A DNA stretch of 64,000 nt from Duganella phyllosphaerae (GCF_001758785.1 NZ_LROM01000048.1:1-64000), one strand, 5' to 3'. Positions 28,401 to 36,388 are shown, numbered from the stretch's first letter. The notes: generated by a model from the sequence alone, not told the origin. Numbers and translations are program-made.

Positions 28401-28573
28401 CGCCGATGGGCCGCGCCGTGATCGGCGGGGTGATCACGTCCACCATCCTGACCCTGGTGGTGGTACCGGTGGCGTACACCTACCTCGATAACCTGGGCAA
28501 GCGCTGCGTGCGGTACTTCAAGCGGCGCCACGACGTGGCGGACGTTGACTTGAGCACGGCAGCAACCCGGTAA
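25460..28573 (+). CDS. RND efflux pump permease, HAE1-type
   Basis: 1037 aa, the normal length for hydrophobe/amphiphile efflux pumps. TM1 (PVFATMVMVALMVLGLFSY) is followed by a porter domain (AMPNVEIPGAMIEVNYPGAS), then the TM4 proton-relay aspartates in GLLIDDAIVVREN, and the repeated second half with SLPLSLIGVLVALLVTG. It exports drugs, dyes or other amphiphiles using proton motive force; the substrate cannot be predicted. Cotranscribed with the adaptor gene. A perfect 30-bp palindrome follows 4 bases after the stop. Confidence 0.95.
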   Translation: MWITKISIGHPVFATMVMVALMVLGLFSYRELGMEAMPNVEIPGAMIEVNYPGASPEAVENDITRPIEESVNTVSGIKTLRANSWEGRGAVYVEFELSTNMDKAMQDIRDKVAMVRPRFPREAKDPFIVRFEGENSRPVAQIGLTATAHDLRDLSTMADQVIGKRFQGVAGVGQVRLNGMAARQILVNLRPADMTAQAIGVDEVINAITATNANLPAGSISRGADERLVRVEGKMKQARDFNKIIVARRANGPVYLEQVATVVDGAQEEMSISRLNGQRAVILDITKVQDANVVEVGQRIQKVAADLRKTLPADITLTVLNDESVKVQAQLDNVKRTIVEGAVLTMVIVFFFLHSWRSTIITGLTLPISVLASFIAMKFFGFTLNMLTLMALSLCIGLLIDDAIVVRENIVRHLGMGKNHHQAAEDGTNEIGLAVMATTFAIVAVFIPVAFMQGIIGRFFLQFGITVAVAVLVSLFVSFTLDPMLSSVWPDPVKDRFKYAPWLGRLMHWLEGGVDRLHVVYGKVLGGALRWRKLTLAAAFALFAGSLLLVPMIGGEMMPEQDNGWVNLQMKTPVGSSLQYTDSKVKQVEAALKAFPEIASVIAVVGTQDGRNTAQIDMKLLDRAHHQRPSQKEMERRIRERLNKIAGITMSVGWKPIFIAILGTDEAKLDKVAHQLMDKMRAIPGVVDLEYSQEGANPSTNIKINNELASDLGLTVQQIGTALRPFVAGDTTSHFLAADGQNYEVNVQLPKSGRQTVADLADLSLASSKLGPDGAPLMVPLRQVVDFVPAFSPQVLKRQALQRRVAIYANTQGRPGGDIDSDIKKAIDSVTLPDGVRFDVGGNAQEMQESMTSAMVALGIAVIFIYLVLASQFGSFLQPVAIMMSLPLSLIGVLVALLVTGSTLNIFSVIGFIMLMGLVTKNAILLVDFTNQAQQEGMGQFEAIMRAGQVRLRPIVMTTLAMVFGMLPMAIGMGEGGETQAPMGRAVIGGVITSTILTLVVVPVAYTYLDNLGKRCVRYFKRRHDVADVDLSTAATR

Positions 28574-28577
28574 GGCC

Positions 28578-28607
28578 GGGGTCGGACCCCGTACGGGGTC
28601 CGACCCC
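28578..28607. repeat. Perfect 30-bp palindrome built from GGGGTCGGACCCC
   Basis: Two copies of GGGGTCGGACCCC-type sequence in inverse orientation around GTAC form a perfect palindrome with no unpaired base. It begins 4 bp after the RND pump stop. I recall GGGGTC-GACCCC repeats as common intergenic elements in Oxalobacteraceae. As RNA it would be a very stable hairpin that could end or protect the efflux transcript, but there is no T tract. Confidence 0.8.
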
Positions 28608-28624
28608 ATATGTGCGGGGTTAAA

Positions 28625-28804
28625 CTATTCTTTCGGCGCTTCAGCCTCATCCTCGTCAGCGCCGTCAGCACCGTCGGCGCCTTCGCTGCCCTCTTCCTGC
28701 CCCGAACTCTTCAGTTCTGCCTTGCGGCGCGCCTTTTCGTCGGCTTTCTTCTTTTTTTCCAGTTCACGCTGGCGTTTTTCGTACGAATAGTTTGTCTTTG
28801 CCAT
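28625..28804 (-). CDS. Small charged protein (59 aa), conserved type, unknown function
   Basis: ATG-started 59-aa frame with AGAGG seven bases upstream. The first 30 residues are strongly basic (MAKTNYSYEKRQRELEKKKK, then ADEKARRKAE). The last 20 are acidic with a GAD repeat (EGADGADGADEDEAEAPKE). Similar short proteins beginning MAKTNYS occur, as I recall, across betaproteobacteria. The bipolar charge suggests an RNA- or DNA-associated role, but no function is known to me. Confidence 0.75.
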   Translation of the reverse strand: MAKTNYSYEKRQRELEKKKKADEKARRKAELKSSGQEEGSEGADGADGADEDEAEAPKE

Positions 28805-28868
28805 TTGCTACCTCTTCTAGTAAGTCATCTGACCACATTATGACGCACTTGAGCCAAACGCAAGTAAT

Positions 28869-29774
28869 TCAGCCGCGAGGATGATGCGCCGCATGCAGTA
28901 TCTTGAGTCGCTCACGGGCTACGTGGGTGTAAATCTGTGTGGTGGAAATGTCTGAATGGCCCAGCAGCAGCTGCACCACGCGCAGGTCGGCGCCGTGGTT
29001 GAGCAGGTGGGTGGCAAACGCGTGGCGCAAGGTGTGCGGCGATAGCGGCACGGTGATGCCGGCTTTTAATGCGTGTTTCTTGATCAACACCCAGAACATC
29101 TGCCGCGTCATCGCCGCGCCGCGCCCGGTAACGAACAGCGCATCATCGACCTGGCCGTTGAGGATTACGCCGCGCGCGCCCTTCACATAACGCTCGATCC
29201 ACAACCGCGCCTGCTCGCCGAATGGCACCAGCCGCGTCTTGGCGCCCTTGCCGGTGATGCGCAGCACGCCGTCGTTCATGCTTAGCTCGAGCATTTTCAG
29301 GTCAACCAGTTCGGACACCCGCAAACCGCTCGCATACATCAGTTCCAGCATGGTGCGGTCGCGCAGGCCCAGCGGCGTGTTCAGGTCGGGGGCGCCCAGC
29401 AGGGCCTCCACTTGAATTTCGCTCAAGGTGTGGACGAAGCGCTGCGGCTGCTTGGCGGACGCCAGCTTGAGGCTGGGATCGTCCTTCAGGCGCCGCCGTT
29501 GCACCAGCATCTGGTAAAAGCGCTTGATCACCGACAACCGGCGGTTCGATGACGTCGCCTTGCCGCTGTCGGCATGGCGCGCCGCCAGGTAGGCCTCGAT
29601 ATCGTGGCCGGCCACGGCCAGCAAGCCGTCCACGCCAGGCCGCTGCGACTGCAGCCACTTGGCGAACAGGCGCATGTCGCGCCGGTAGGCGTCGAGCGTG
29701 TTCTTCGACAGGCCGTCTTCGAGCCACAGGCTGTCGCAGAACTCGTCGATCAGATCAGGGTTGTCTGTTGCCAT
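28869..29774 (-). CDS. xerD: Tyrosine recombinase XerD
   Basis: 301 aa. With XerC it resolves chromosome dimers at dif. The N-terminal core-binding domain (LIDEFCDSLWLEDGLSKNTL) precedes the catalytic domain with YASGLRVSELVDLK (Arg), SPHTLRHAFATHLLNHGADL (His, Arg), LLLGHSDISTTQIYTHV (His, Tyr). Its length and spacing match chromosomal XerD rather than an element integrase. It overlaps the ogt gene by 25 bases on the same strand. Confidence 0.94.
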   Translation of the reverse strand: MATDNPDLIDEFCDSLWLEDGLSKNTLDAYRRDMRLFAKWLQSQRPGVDGLLAVAGHDIEAYLAARHADSGKATSSNRRLSVIKRFYQMLVQRRRLKDDPSLKLASAKQPQRFVHTLSEIQVEALLGAPDLNTPLGLRDRTMLELMYASGLRVSELVDLKMLELSMNDGVLRITGKGAKTRLVPFGEQARLWIERYVKGARGVILNGQVDDALFVTGRGAAMTRQMFWVLIKKHALKAGITVPLSPHTLRHAFATHLLNHGADLRVVQLLLGHSDISTTQIYTHVARERLKILHAAHHPRG

Positions 29775-30274
29775 GCGTATTCGCTCGATCCTTCGTGCGC
29801 CAGCAGCCAGCGCTTGATGCCCAGCAAGTAGCCGTTGGGGTCGTCGCTATTGGAAAAGCCGCCCAGGCCGCCGGCGGCGGTCACCCGGTGGCACGGGATC
29901 ACGACCGGAAACCAGTTGGCGCCGCAGGCCTGGCCCACTGCGCGCGGCGCCGATCCGACATGCCTGGCCAGTTCGCCATAGGTGCGCATGCTGCCGGCAG
30001 GAATCGAGCTGATGGCGTCCCACACCTTGCGCTGGAACTCGGTGCCGGCCGGGCGCAGCGGCAGGTCGAAGACAAACGACGGGTCGGCGCAGTAGCGCTG
30101 TAACTGCTCGGCAGCCAGGCGCGCGGTGGCGTCAGCAGGTTCCTTTGCCTCAGCATGGGGCGGCAGATAACAGAGCTCGGTAATCTGCCCCGCCACGGTG
30201 CGGATGCCCATTTTGCCAAACGGCAGGGCCAGGACAGCAGAAAAATTTTCATACGCTTGTGGTATTTTCGTCAC
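29750..30274 (-). CDS. ogt: Methylated-DNA--protein-cysteine methyltransferase
   Basis: 174 aa from the GTG at 30274, or 193 aa from an ATG at 30331. Removes methyl groups from O6-methylguanine by irreversible transfer to its own Cys. The active-site motif IPCHRV (preceded by ACGANWFPVV) and the DNA-binding segment GTEFQRKVWDAISSIPAG with TYGELA are present. The shorter start gives the usual Ogt length; neither start has a strong ribosome binding site. Overlap with xerD suggests cotranscription. Confidence 0.92.
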   Translation of the reverse strand: MTKIPQAYENFSAVLALPFGKMGIRTVAGQITELCYLPPHAEAKEPADATARLAAEQLQRYCADPSFVFDLPLRPAGTEFQRKVWDAISSIPAGSMRTYGELARHVGSAPRAVGQACGANWFPVVIPCHRVTAAGGLGGFSNSDDPNGYLLGIKRWLLAHEGSSEYAWQQTTLI

Positions 30275-30422
30275 AGTTTTTCTATCCAAATGCACCAAAA
30301 AAGGTCGTGTCCGCTTGGGCTGATGCACCAATATGTTGCGTATTTACTACACGAAAGGGAGAGGTGGCGGCCTTGCGCACGCGGTTTTCGCGCACGCCCG
30401 GCAACATTGTAAGGGCGCGCAC

Positions 30423-30450
30423 AAAAAAAAACGCACCCTGAGGTGCGTTT
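30423..30450 (-). terminator. Strong intrinsic terminator on the minus strand
   Basis: A 9-bp stem AAACGCACC / GGTGCGTTT with a 4-base loop is followed on the minus strand by a run of nine T residues. It lies about 400 bases after dctP and 150 bases before the ogt start, so it ends a long dctP 3' tail or an independent small RNA. Confidence 0.8.
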
Positions 30451-30844
30451 CCAAATCCTGCTTCACGTTCCCGGCCATTTACCTGCCTGTTTGTCTGCCC
30501 GGGTAACTACCCTAACGCACGCTTGTGGCGGCTTGCAGAGGCTAAGCAACGACATTCTGTAAAACGTGTGTCTCCTCAATTGATCGCCGGTTTTTGATCA
30601 CCGATTCTATCTTCACTCCCCACTGACTATTCGGGGCTCTGGTGCAAGGTTCGCATTAACTTATGCGTAAATCCCTGAGAGCGGAGCAATCATAACGTAT
30701 CTTTATCTCCGCAATACAGTTTTTTTATGACAACCTTGATCCGATACTTTAAGAATAAATTGAATTTCCTGAAGAGTGACTAATTTTATGGTATGCGTTT
30801 GATGCAGCTCAAATGTGCGATATTTTTGACTAAGACGCAATAAT
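30451..30844 (-). other. Noncoding stretch, possible small RNA upstream of the terminator
   Basis: Nearly 400 bp without a credible gene. The part next to dctP (about 30660-30844) is clearly AT-rich, while 30451-30650 is GC-richer and ends in the perfect terminator. That pattern (AT-rich promoter-like DNA, then a structured segment, then a terminator) suits a minus-strand small RNA. TTGCGG and TATGAT occur near 30690-30715 with a 14-base spacer, too short for a good promoter. No known RNA family was recognised. Confidence 0.35.
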
Positions 30845-31864
30845 CTAGCGCCTGGCAGTGGGCTGTGCCGCTTCCCTGTTAATCGACGAAATCAGGTCCT
30901 TGCCGATCCGGCTCTCCATCGCCCGCTGCACCGGCACCATGGCCGCACGCCACTCGGCCTGCTCCTGCGCGGTCAGTGTGATCACCTGGGTCTTGCCGGT
31001 CTTGCGGATCGCTGCCAGCGCAGCGTCGTTGTCGCGCTGGGCGATGGCTTTCTCGTACACCGTCGCCTCCTTCATCGCGTTGTCGAGCGCGCGGCGGATG
31101 TCGGTGGGCAGGCCGTCCCAGAACTTCTTGTTGACGATGACCGCGTAGCCCAGGTAGCCGTGGTTGGAGACCGTCACGTACTTCTGCACCTCGTGCATCT
31201 TCTGGGTATACATATTCGATGGCGTATTCTCGGTGCCCTCCACCACCCCGCTCTGCAGTGCTTGGTACACGTCCGAGAACGCCAGCACCTGCGGGTTGGC
31301 GCCCAGCGCACGCATCTGGGCGTCGAGCACTTTCGACGACTGGATACGCATGCGCAGGTCGCGGAAGTCGGCCGGTCTGCGCAGCGGCTTGTTGGCAGAC
31401 ATGACCTTGAAGCCGTTGTCCCAGAACGCCAGGCCGGTAATGCCCTTGGTTTCGAGTTTTTTCAGCAGGCTGCGGCCGATCGGTCCTTCGGTCACGCTGT
31501 TGAGCATGGCCGTGGACGGGAAGATGTACGGCAAATCGAACGCCTCGAACTCCTTCACCCCCAGTGGGCCGAACTTGGCCAGCGACGGCGCCAGCATCTG
31601 CACCGCGCCCAGCTGCAAGGCTTCCAGCTCTTCTTTATCCTTGTAGAGCTGGCTGTTCGGATACACTTCGACCTTGACCCGGCCCTTCGTGGCCTGTTCC
31701 GCCAGCAGTTTGAAGCGTTCGGCCGCCTGTCCCTTGGGGGTGTCGCGCGCGACCACGTGGCTGAACTTGATGACGATGGGGGCCTGGGCGTAAGCATTCA
31801 GGCTCGACACCGCGCTGAATGCAACGGCGGCACCGACAGCGGCCAGGACGAGGCGCAGTTTCAT
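30845..31864 (-). CDS. dctP: TRAP transporter solute-binding protein DctP-like
   Basis: 339-aa periplasmic receptor of the DctP family. Signal peptide MKLRLVLAAVGAAVAFSAV... ends at AYA|Q. The mature part has IKFSHVVARDTPKGQAAE, the conserved Arg-containing DLRMRIQSSKVLDAQMRALGA (carboxylate binding) and VVEGTENTPSNMYTQKM. It binds an organic acid, typically a C4-dicarboxylate. The ATG at 31864 has GGAG upstream and starts at the signal peptide. Permease genes dctQ and dctM are absent on both sides; instead a sensor kinase and response regulator are divergently encoded. Confidence 0.92.
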   Translation of the reverse strand: MKLRLVLAAVGAAVAFSAVSSLNAYAQAPIVIKFSHVVARDTPKGQAAERFKLLAEQATKGRVKVEVYPNSQLYKDKEELEALQLGAVQMLAPSLAKFGPLGVKEFEAFDLPYIFPSTAMLNSVTEGPIGRSLLKKLETKGITGLAFWDNGFKVMSANKPLRRPADFRDLRMRIQSSKVLDAQMRALGANPQVLAFSDVYQALQSGVVEGTENTPSNMYTQKMHEVQKYVTVSNHGYLGYAVIVNKKFWDGLPTDIRRALDNAMKEATVYEKAIAQRDNDAALAAIRKTGKTQVITLTAQEQAEWRAAMVPVQRAMESRIGKDLISSINREAAQPTARR

Positions 31865-31882
31865 GGAGTCTCCGGAATTTAA

Positions 31883-31902
31883 CGATACACTTCGATACAC
31901 TT
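31883..31902. repeat. Tandem 10-bp repeat in the dctP-dctB intergenic region
   Basis: CGATACACTT occurs twice in succession (31883-31892 and 31893-31902), in the 122-bp region between the divergent starts of dctP and the kinase gene and about 20-40 bases upstream of the dctP ATG. Two copies exactly one helical turn apart would suit a dimeric regulator such as the neighbouring LuxR-type protein. Binding is inferred only. Confidence 0.4.
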
Positions 31903-31986
31903 GTGCCGGTAGTTTGACCGATTCTCCCGGACAAAGCCAATATTTGCCTTTTTATACAGACTCATACAGCCATCCCACGCCCCCGC

Positions 31987-34014
31987 ATGAACCAGCCGCT
32001 CTCTTCTCCCTTTGCCGTGCCCCGTCCGCAACGGAGTACCGCGCTGCGCTGGCTGTTGCCGATTTTGCTGGTGCTGTTTTTCCTGGCGATCCTGATCTGG
32101 CTGCCGTGGCAGGCGCGCCAGATGGAGAGCAACGAGCGCCAGGAGCAACTGATCGCCGACACCCTGTGGGTGGAACAGACCATCCGCTTCCAGATGGCGC
32201 GCGACGAGGAAAGCCTGCGCCAGCTGGGGCAGGAGATCAATAGCGGACGCCTGCAGCACGACCAGCTGCACGACCGCATGGCGCGCATCCTCAAGAACGG
32301 CAACGAACTGCTGCGCGTGTTCTGGCTGCGCCCCGACGGCCACCTGGTTGCCACCAGCGATGCGCAACCGACCGCCGTGCCTCTGTCGCCGGCCTCGCAG
32401 GCGACCATGGAACTGACGCGCAAGACCCGCAGCGCCATGTACACCCAGCCCGAGGCGCGCCCCGGCGACCCCGGCGCCGATCCCACCGAGGTGCTGATGG
32501 ATTACCACGTGCCGCTGTATCGCGGCAACGAGTACCTGGGCGACCTGGTGGCCACCTACCGCACCAGCGCCCTGCTCGACGAAATGGTGCCGTGGTGGTT
32601 CGCGCAAGACAACCAGGTCACGCTGGTGGACCGCGACGACAAGGTGCTGGCGCGGCGCGCCGCCGCCGGCCCCGGCCACGGCGTGTACACCCACAAGCGC
32701 GCGCTGGACCTGGCCGGCGCCTCGGTGCGGCTGGTGACCGACAGCGTCAAGAGCGCGCCCAAGCTGCTGCCCAATTTGCTGGTCGGCTCGGTGATCGTGC
32801 TCTCGCTCGGGCTGCTGTGGAGCCTGGTGGCGCTGTGGGGCCACATCTCCAAGCGGCTGGCGGCCGAAGGCGCGCTGCGCCAGCAGGTGTCGTTCCGCAC
32901 CGCGATGGAAAACTCCCTGGTCACGGGCCTGCGCGCGCGTGACCTCGAGGGCCGCATCACGTACGTCAATCCCGCCTTCTGCGAAATCGTCGGCTACCCG
33001 GCCGAGGACATCGTGGGCAGGCTGCCGCCGATGCCCTACTGGGCGCCCGAGGCGATGGAGGAATACCAGAGCCGCTTCGCCTCCGTCCTGGCGGGCAAGG
33101 TCACGCCGCAGTTCGAGACCTTCTTCCAGCGCCCCGATGGCGAGCGCATACCGGTGCTGGTATTCGAGGCGCCGCTGGTGGACAACAACGGCAAGCAGAC
33201 CGGCTGGATGGGCTCCATCCTCGATATCTCGGACCGCAAGCGGGTGGAGGAACTCAATCGCCAGCAGGAGGAAAAGCTGCAATCGAGCGCGCGCCTGGCC
33301 ACCATGGGCGAACTGGCCTCGATGCTGGCGCACGAACTCAATCAGCCGCTGGCCGCCATTTCCAGCTACACCACGGGCGCCCTGAACGTGCTGGGCCGCG
33401 CCGCCGACAATGGCACGCCGGTCGATGGCGCCTTGTTAAAACCGGCGCTGGAACAGGCCAGCGCCCAGGCCCAGCGCGCCGGCCAGATCATCCGCAGCGT
33501 GCACGGTTTCGTCAAAAAGCGCGAGCCACGGCGCCAGGCCGTGGCCCTGCCCGCGCTGCTCGACGGCATCCGCACCCTGATCGAACTGCAGGCACGCCAG
33601 CGCTACGTGACGTTCCAGACCGAGCTGCCAGCGGGCTTGCTGCCGGTGCTGGCAGACCACGTGATGATCGAGCAGGTGCTGCTCAACCTCACCCGCAACG
33701 CCATCGACGCCATGCAGAACGTGCCGCCGCACCAGCGCCTGCTCACCGTGGTGGCGTCCCACGACGCCCAGGCCAACCAGGTCAGCGTGGCCGTGATCGA
33801 CCGCGGCCACGGCATTTCCGAAGAAGTGGCGCAGCGTTTGTTCTCACCGTTTTTCTCCACCAAGTCCGAAGGCATGGGCATGGGGCTCAACATCTGCCGC
33901 ACTGCGATAGAATTCCACGGCGGCGCGCTCACTTACAGCGCCAATCCGCAGGGCGGTACCATATTCACATTCGTATTGCCGGCAGCGCCGGTGGTGGCGA
34001 CAGAGGAGATTTGA
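31987..34014 (+). CDS. dctB: DctB-like membrane sensor histidine kinase with PAS domain
   Basis: 675 aa. TM1 (LPILLVLFFLAILIWLPW, about 24-41) and TM2 (NLLVGSVIVLSLGLLWSLVALW, split here only for reading, about 262-283) flank a periplasmic sensor domain. A PAS domain (about 305-420) precedes the kinase core: phosphoacceptor His in MLAHELNQPLAAIS, N box LLNLTRNAIDAMQN, and G boxes VIDRGHGIS and GMGMGLNIC. The HELNQPL H box is typical of the DctB/FixL-type kinases. Divergent from dctP and five bases from the regulator gene. Likely senses an organic acid, possibly via DctP. Confidence 0.9.
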   Translation: MNQPLSSPFAVPRPQRSTALRWLLPILLVLFFLAILIWLPWQARQMESNERQEQLIADTLWVEQTIRFQMARDEESLRQLGQEINSGRLQHDQLHDRMARILKNGNELLRVFWLRPDGHLVATSDAQPTAVPLSPASQATMELTRKTRSAMYTQPEARPGDPGADPTEVLMDYHVPLYRGNEYLGDLVATYRTSALLDEMVPWWFAQDNQVTLVDRDDKVLARRAAAGPGHGVYTHKRALDLAGASVRLVTDSVKSAPKLLPNLLVGSVIVLSLGLLWSLVALWGHISKRLAAEGALRQQVSFRTAMENSLVTGLRARDLEGRITYVNPAFCEIVGYPAEDIVGRLPPMPYWAPEAMEEYQSRFASVLAGKVTPQFETFFQRPDGERIPVLVFEAPLVDNNGKQTGWMGSILDISDRKRVEELNRQQEEKLQSSARLATMGELASMLAHELNQPLAAISSYTTGALNVLGRAADNGTPVDGALLKPALEQASAQAQRAGQIIRSVHGFVKKREPRRQAVALPALLDGIRTLIELQARQRYVTFQTELPAGLLPVLADHVMIEQVLLNLTRNAIDAMQNVPPHQRLLTVVASHDAQANQVSVAVIDRGHGISEEVAQRLFSPFFSTKSEGMGMGLNICRTAIEFHGGALTYSANPQGGTIFTFVLPAAPVVATEEI

Positions 34015-34018
34015 ACAT

Positions 34019-34606
34019 ATGCTGCATATCGTCGATGACGAAGCGGTCGTACGCGACGCGCTGACCTGGCTGGCCACTTCGCGCGGCATCGTCTCGCGCG
34101 CCTACGAGGGCGCACTGCAATTTTTGCAGCAGGTCGACAGCGGCGATTTCGATCCCGGCGGCGACTGCGTGCTGCTCGACGTGCGCATGCCCGACATGAA
34201 CGGCGTGGCCGTGTTCGACCACCTGGCCACGCGCAGCCTCACCGCGCGCATGCCGGTGATTTTCCTCACCGGCCACGGCGACGTACCGATGGCGGTGGAT
34301 ACGCTGAAACGCGGCGCCTTCGATTTCTTCGAGAAGCCGTTCAACGACAACCAGTTGATGGACCGGGTGCAGGAAGGCCTGGCCGGCTCGCGCCAGGCCG
34401 GCGAAATGGCGGCGGTGAACGCGCGCCTGGCCACGTTGTCCACCCGCGAGCGCGAAGTGCTGGACCTGATTTTGGCCGGCAAGATGAACAAGGTGGTGGC
34501 CGATGAACTGGGCATCAGCATGCGCACGGTGGAAGTGCACCGCGCGCATATCTTCGACAAGATGCAGGTCAAGACCGCCGTGGAGCTGGCGGGCTTGCTC
34601 AAGTAA
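34019..34606 (+). CDS. dctR: FixJ/LuxR-type response regulator (DctR-like)
   Basis: 195 aa. Receiver domain (1-115) with acidic pocket HIVDDEAVV, phosphoacceptor Asp in CVLLDVRMPDMNGV, conserved Thr/Lys in IFLTGHGD and FFEKPFNDN. The C-terminal LuxR helix-turn-helix is LSTREREVLDLILAGKMNKV and the following GISMRTVEVHRAHIFDK. Transcription activator paired with the adjacent kinase; probable target is dctP and its unlinked permease. The start follows the kinase stop after four bases, with GAGGAG in the end of the kinase gene. Confidence 0.92.
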   Translation: MLHIVDDEAVVRDALTWLATSRGIVSRAYEGALQFLQQVDSGDFDPGGDCVLLDVRMPDMNGVAVFDHLATRSLTARMPVIFLTGHGDVPMAVDTLKRGAFDFFEKPFNDNQLMDRVQEGLAGSRQAGEMAAVNARLATLSTREREVLDLILAGKMNKVVADELGISMRTVEVHRAHIFDKMQVKTAVELAGLLK

Positions 34607-34609
34607 CTG

Positions 34610-36388
34610 TCAGGCGGCCTTCTGCCTGGCCACCCACTCGTCCACCGCCTGCTCCAGCACCGACAGCGGCACGTTGCCGAGATCGAGCACGGTGTTGTGG
34701 AAACCCTTGATCGAGAACTTGTCGCCCAGCGCCGCCTGCGCCTTGGCGCGCAAATCGAGAATGCGCAGCATGCCGATCTTGTAGGCGCAGGCCTGGCCCG
34801 GCATCACCACGTAGCGCTCCACTTCCGCTGCCGGAATGCCGTAGTCGATGCCCTGCTGGCGCGTCCACTTCATCGCGTGCAGGCCGGTATCGACCACCAG
34901 CCGCCGCGCGCGGAACAGTTCCGCGTCGAGCTGGCCGAGGCGGCCCACGGTGTCGCCCTCGTACCAGTTGTTTTCCGCCGCCAGCTGTTCGGCATACAGC
35001 GCCCAGCCCTCGGTAAAGGCCGATCCCGTGTTGAACACGCGGTCCTGGCGGTAGCGCGGCAAGCTGGTATTTTCCTGCTGCAGTGCGATCTGGAAGTGGT
35101 GGCCCGGCACCGCCTCGTGGTAGACCAGCGTGCGCATGCCAACGATGCGGAACTCGGGCCCCGGCAGCGGCGCCCAGAAAATGCCGGGCAAGGTGCCGTC
35201 GCGCGCCGGGCCGCTGTAGTGGGCCGCTGCCGTCTTCTCGGTAAACGGCGGCTCGCGGCGCACTTCCACCGGCGCTTTCGGTACGTGGTCGAACAGCGTT
35301 TTGGCGCGCGCTTCGGCGTCGCGCATGTAGGCCGTGTAGCGCTCGAGCAGCGCTGGCCGAGGGTCGGCTTGAGCGTCGGCCTTGGGCTGCGAGTCCTTTT
35401 CCAGTTTTTCCATGCGCTGCTTGATCGAGCCTTCCCGGTAGCCGATCGAGGCCAGCAAACCATCCATCTCTTTTTCGATGCGCGCCACTTCGCGCAGGCC
35501 GATGTCGTGCACCTGCTGCGGCGTGTAGTCCGATGACGTCATCTGGCGCAGCGCCACCGCGTACGCCTTGTCGCCGTCGGGCAGGCGCCACAGGCCGGCA
35601 TCGTCGGTGGTGCGCGGCAGCTGCTCGCGCAGCAGCGCGCGGGTGCGCTCGAACGCCGGCAGCACCGACTGGGCCACGATGGCCCGTGCCTCGGCGGCAA
35701 ACTTCGCCTGCTGCGCGGGCGTGACATCCTTGACCTTTTCCATGCGCTGGGCAAAAGTGGTGACGAATACGTTCTTGTCGGCGCCGCCGTCGAGGAAGCG
35801 ATCGAGCTGGCCGATGGCCGAATTGGTGATAAAGGTGGGCATCAAAAAACCTCGGCCGGCGGCGTCGCGCGCGCGGACAATGCCGGTGTCGACCTTGCCC
35901 GAGACAGCCTTCAGGCGCGCGAGGTAGTTCTCGATGTCGCGGCGGTTGCGGATCGGGTGCGCTTGCGTGAGGAAATTCACCAGCTGCACGTGCAGGCCGG
36001 TGAACTGGTTGAACACGAAGCGGTGGTCCTCGAACGGCGCACCGTCGATGGTGCCTTGCAGGTTCCAGGCGATGGTAGCCATGCCGGCCCGTTCTTGCGG
36101 CGTCATGGTCTTCTGGTCCATCGCGTTCAGTTTGGCCAGCGTGGCCTTGGCGCTGGCCACTTCTGCCGCGCGGTACGCCTGGGTATTGGGCGTGAGCAGG
36201 CCATCGAGCTTATCCTGCTCGGCGCCCTTGAAGTACTGGATGCGCGTGGCTTGCTCGGGATCCTTGCGCACCTTGTCGCTGGCAACCTGGTTGGCCCAGT
36301 CGTCGAACTTGGCGGCGCTGGCCACGGGGGCTGCGACGGTGAACGCTGCGGCAAGATACAACGAAACTAATGAACGGGAAGTTTGCAT
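34610..36388 (-). CDS. DUF885 family metallopeptidase-like protein, exported
   Basis: 592 aa with a signal peptide (MQTSRSLVSLYLAAAFTVAA, cleavage after ASA). The family hallmark is the zinc-binding YHEAVPGHHFQIALQ with a distal Glu in GSAFTEGWALYAEQLA, a gluzincin-like arrangement. DUF885 proteins are annotated as putative periplasmic carboxypeptidases; substrates are mostly unknown. The ATG at 36388 was chosen because it begins the signal peptide. Convergent with dctR, 3 bases apart. Confidence 0.9.
   Translation of the reverse strand: MQTSRSLVSLYLAAAFTVAAPVASAAKFDDWANQVASDKVRKDPEQATRIQYFKGAEQDKLDGLLTPNTQAYRAAEVASAKATLAKLNAMDQKTMTPQERAGMATIAWNLQGTIDGAPFEDHRFVFNQFTGLHVQLVNFLTQAHPIRNRRDIENYLARLKAVSGKVDTGIVRARDAAGRGFLMPTFITNSAIGQLDRFLDGGADKNVFVTTFAQRMEKVKDVTPAQQAKFAAEARAIVAQSVLPAFERTRALLREQLPRTTDDAGLWRLPDGDKAYAVALRQMTSSDYTPQQVHDIGLREVARIEKEMDGLLASIGYREGSIKQRMEKLEKDSQPKADAQADPRPALLERYTAYMRDAEARAKTLFDHVPKAPVEVRREPPFTEKTAAAHYSGPARDGTLPGIFWAPLPGPEFRIVGMRTLVYHEAVPGHHFQIALQQENTSLPRYRQDRVFNTGSAFTEGWALYAEQLAAENNWYEGDTVGRLGQLDAELFRARRLVVDTGLHAMKWTRQQGIDYGIPAAEVERYVVMPGQACAYKIGMLRILDLRAKAQAALGDKFSIKGFHNTVLDLGNVPLSVLEQAVDEWVARQKAA

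Noticed and set aside
30420..30720. 6S RNA or 4.5S RNA as identity of the noncoding block after dctP
   Set aside because: The conserved 6S central bubble and the signal-recognition-particle loop are not visible, so only an unspecified small RNA is suggested.
31865..31986. Sigma-54 promoter between dctP and dctB
   Set aside because: No GG-N10-GC pair with the TGGCA/TTGC context, and the regulator is of the LuxR type rather than an NtrC-type activator.
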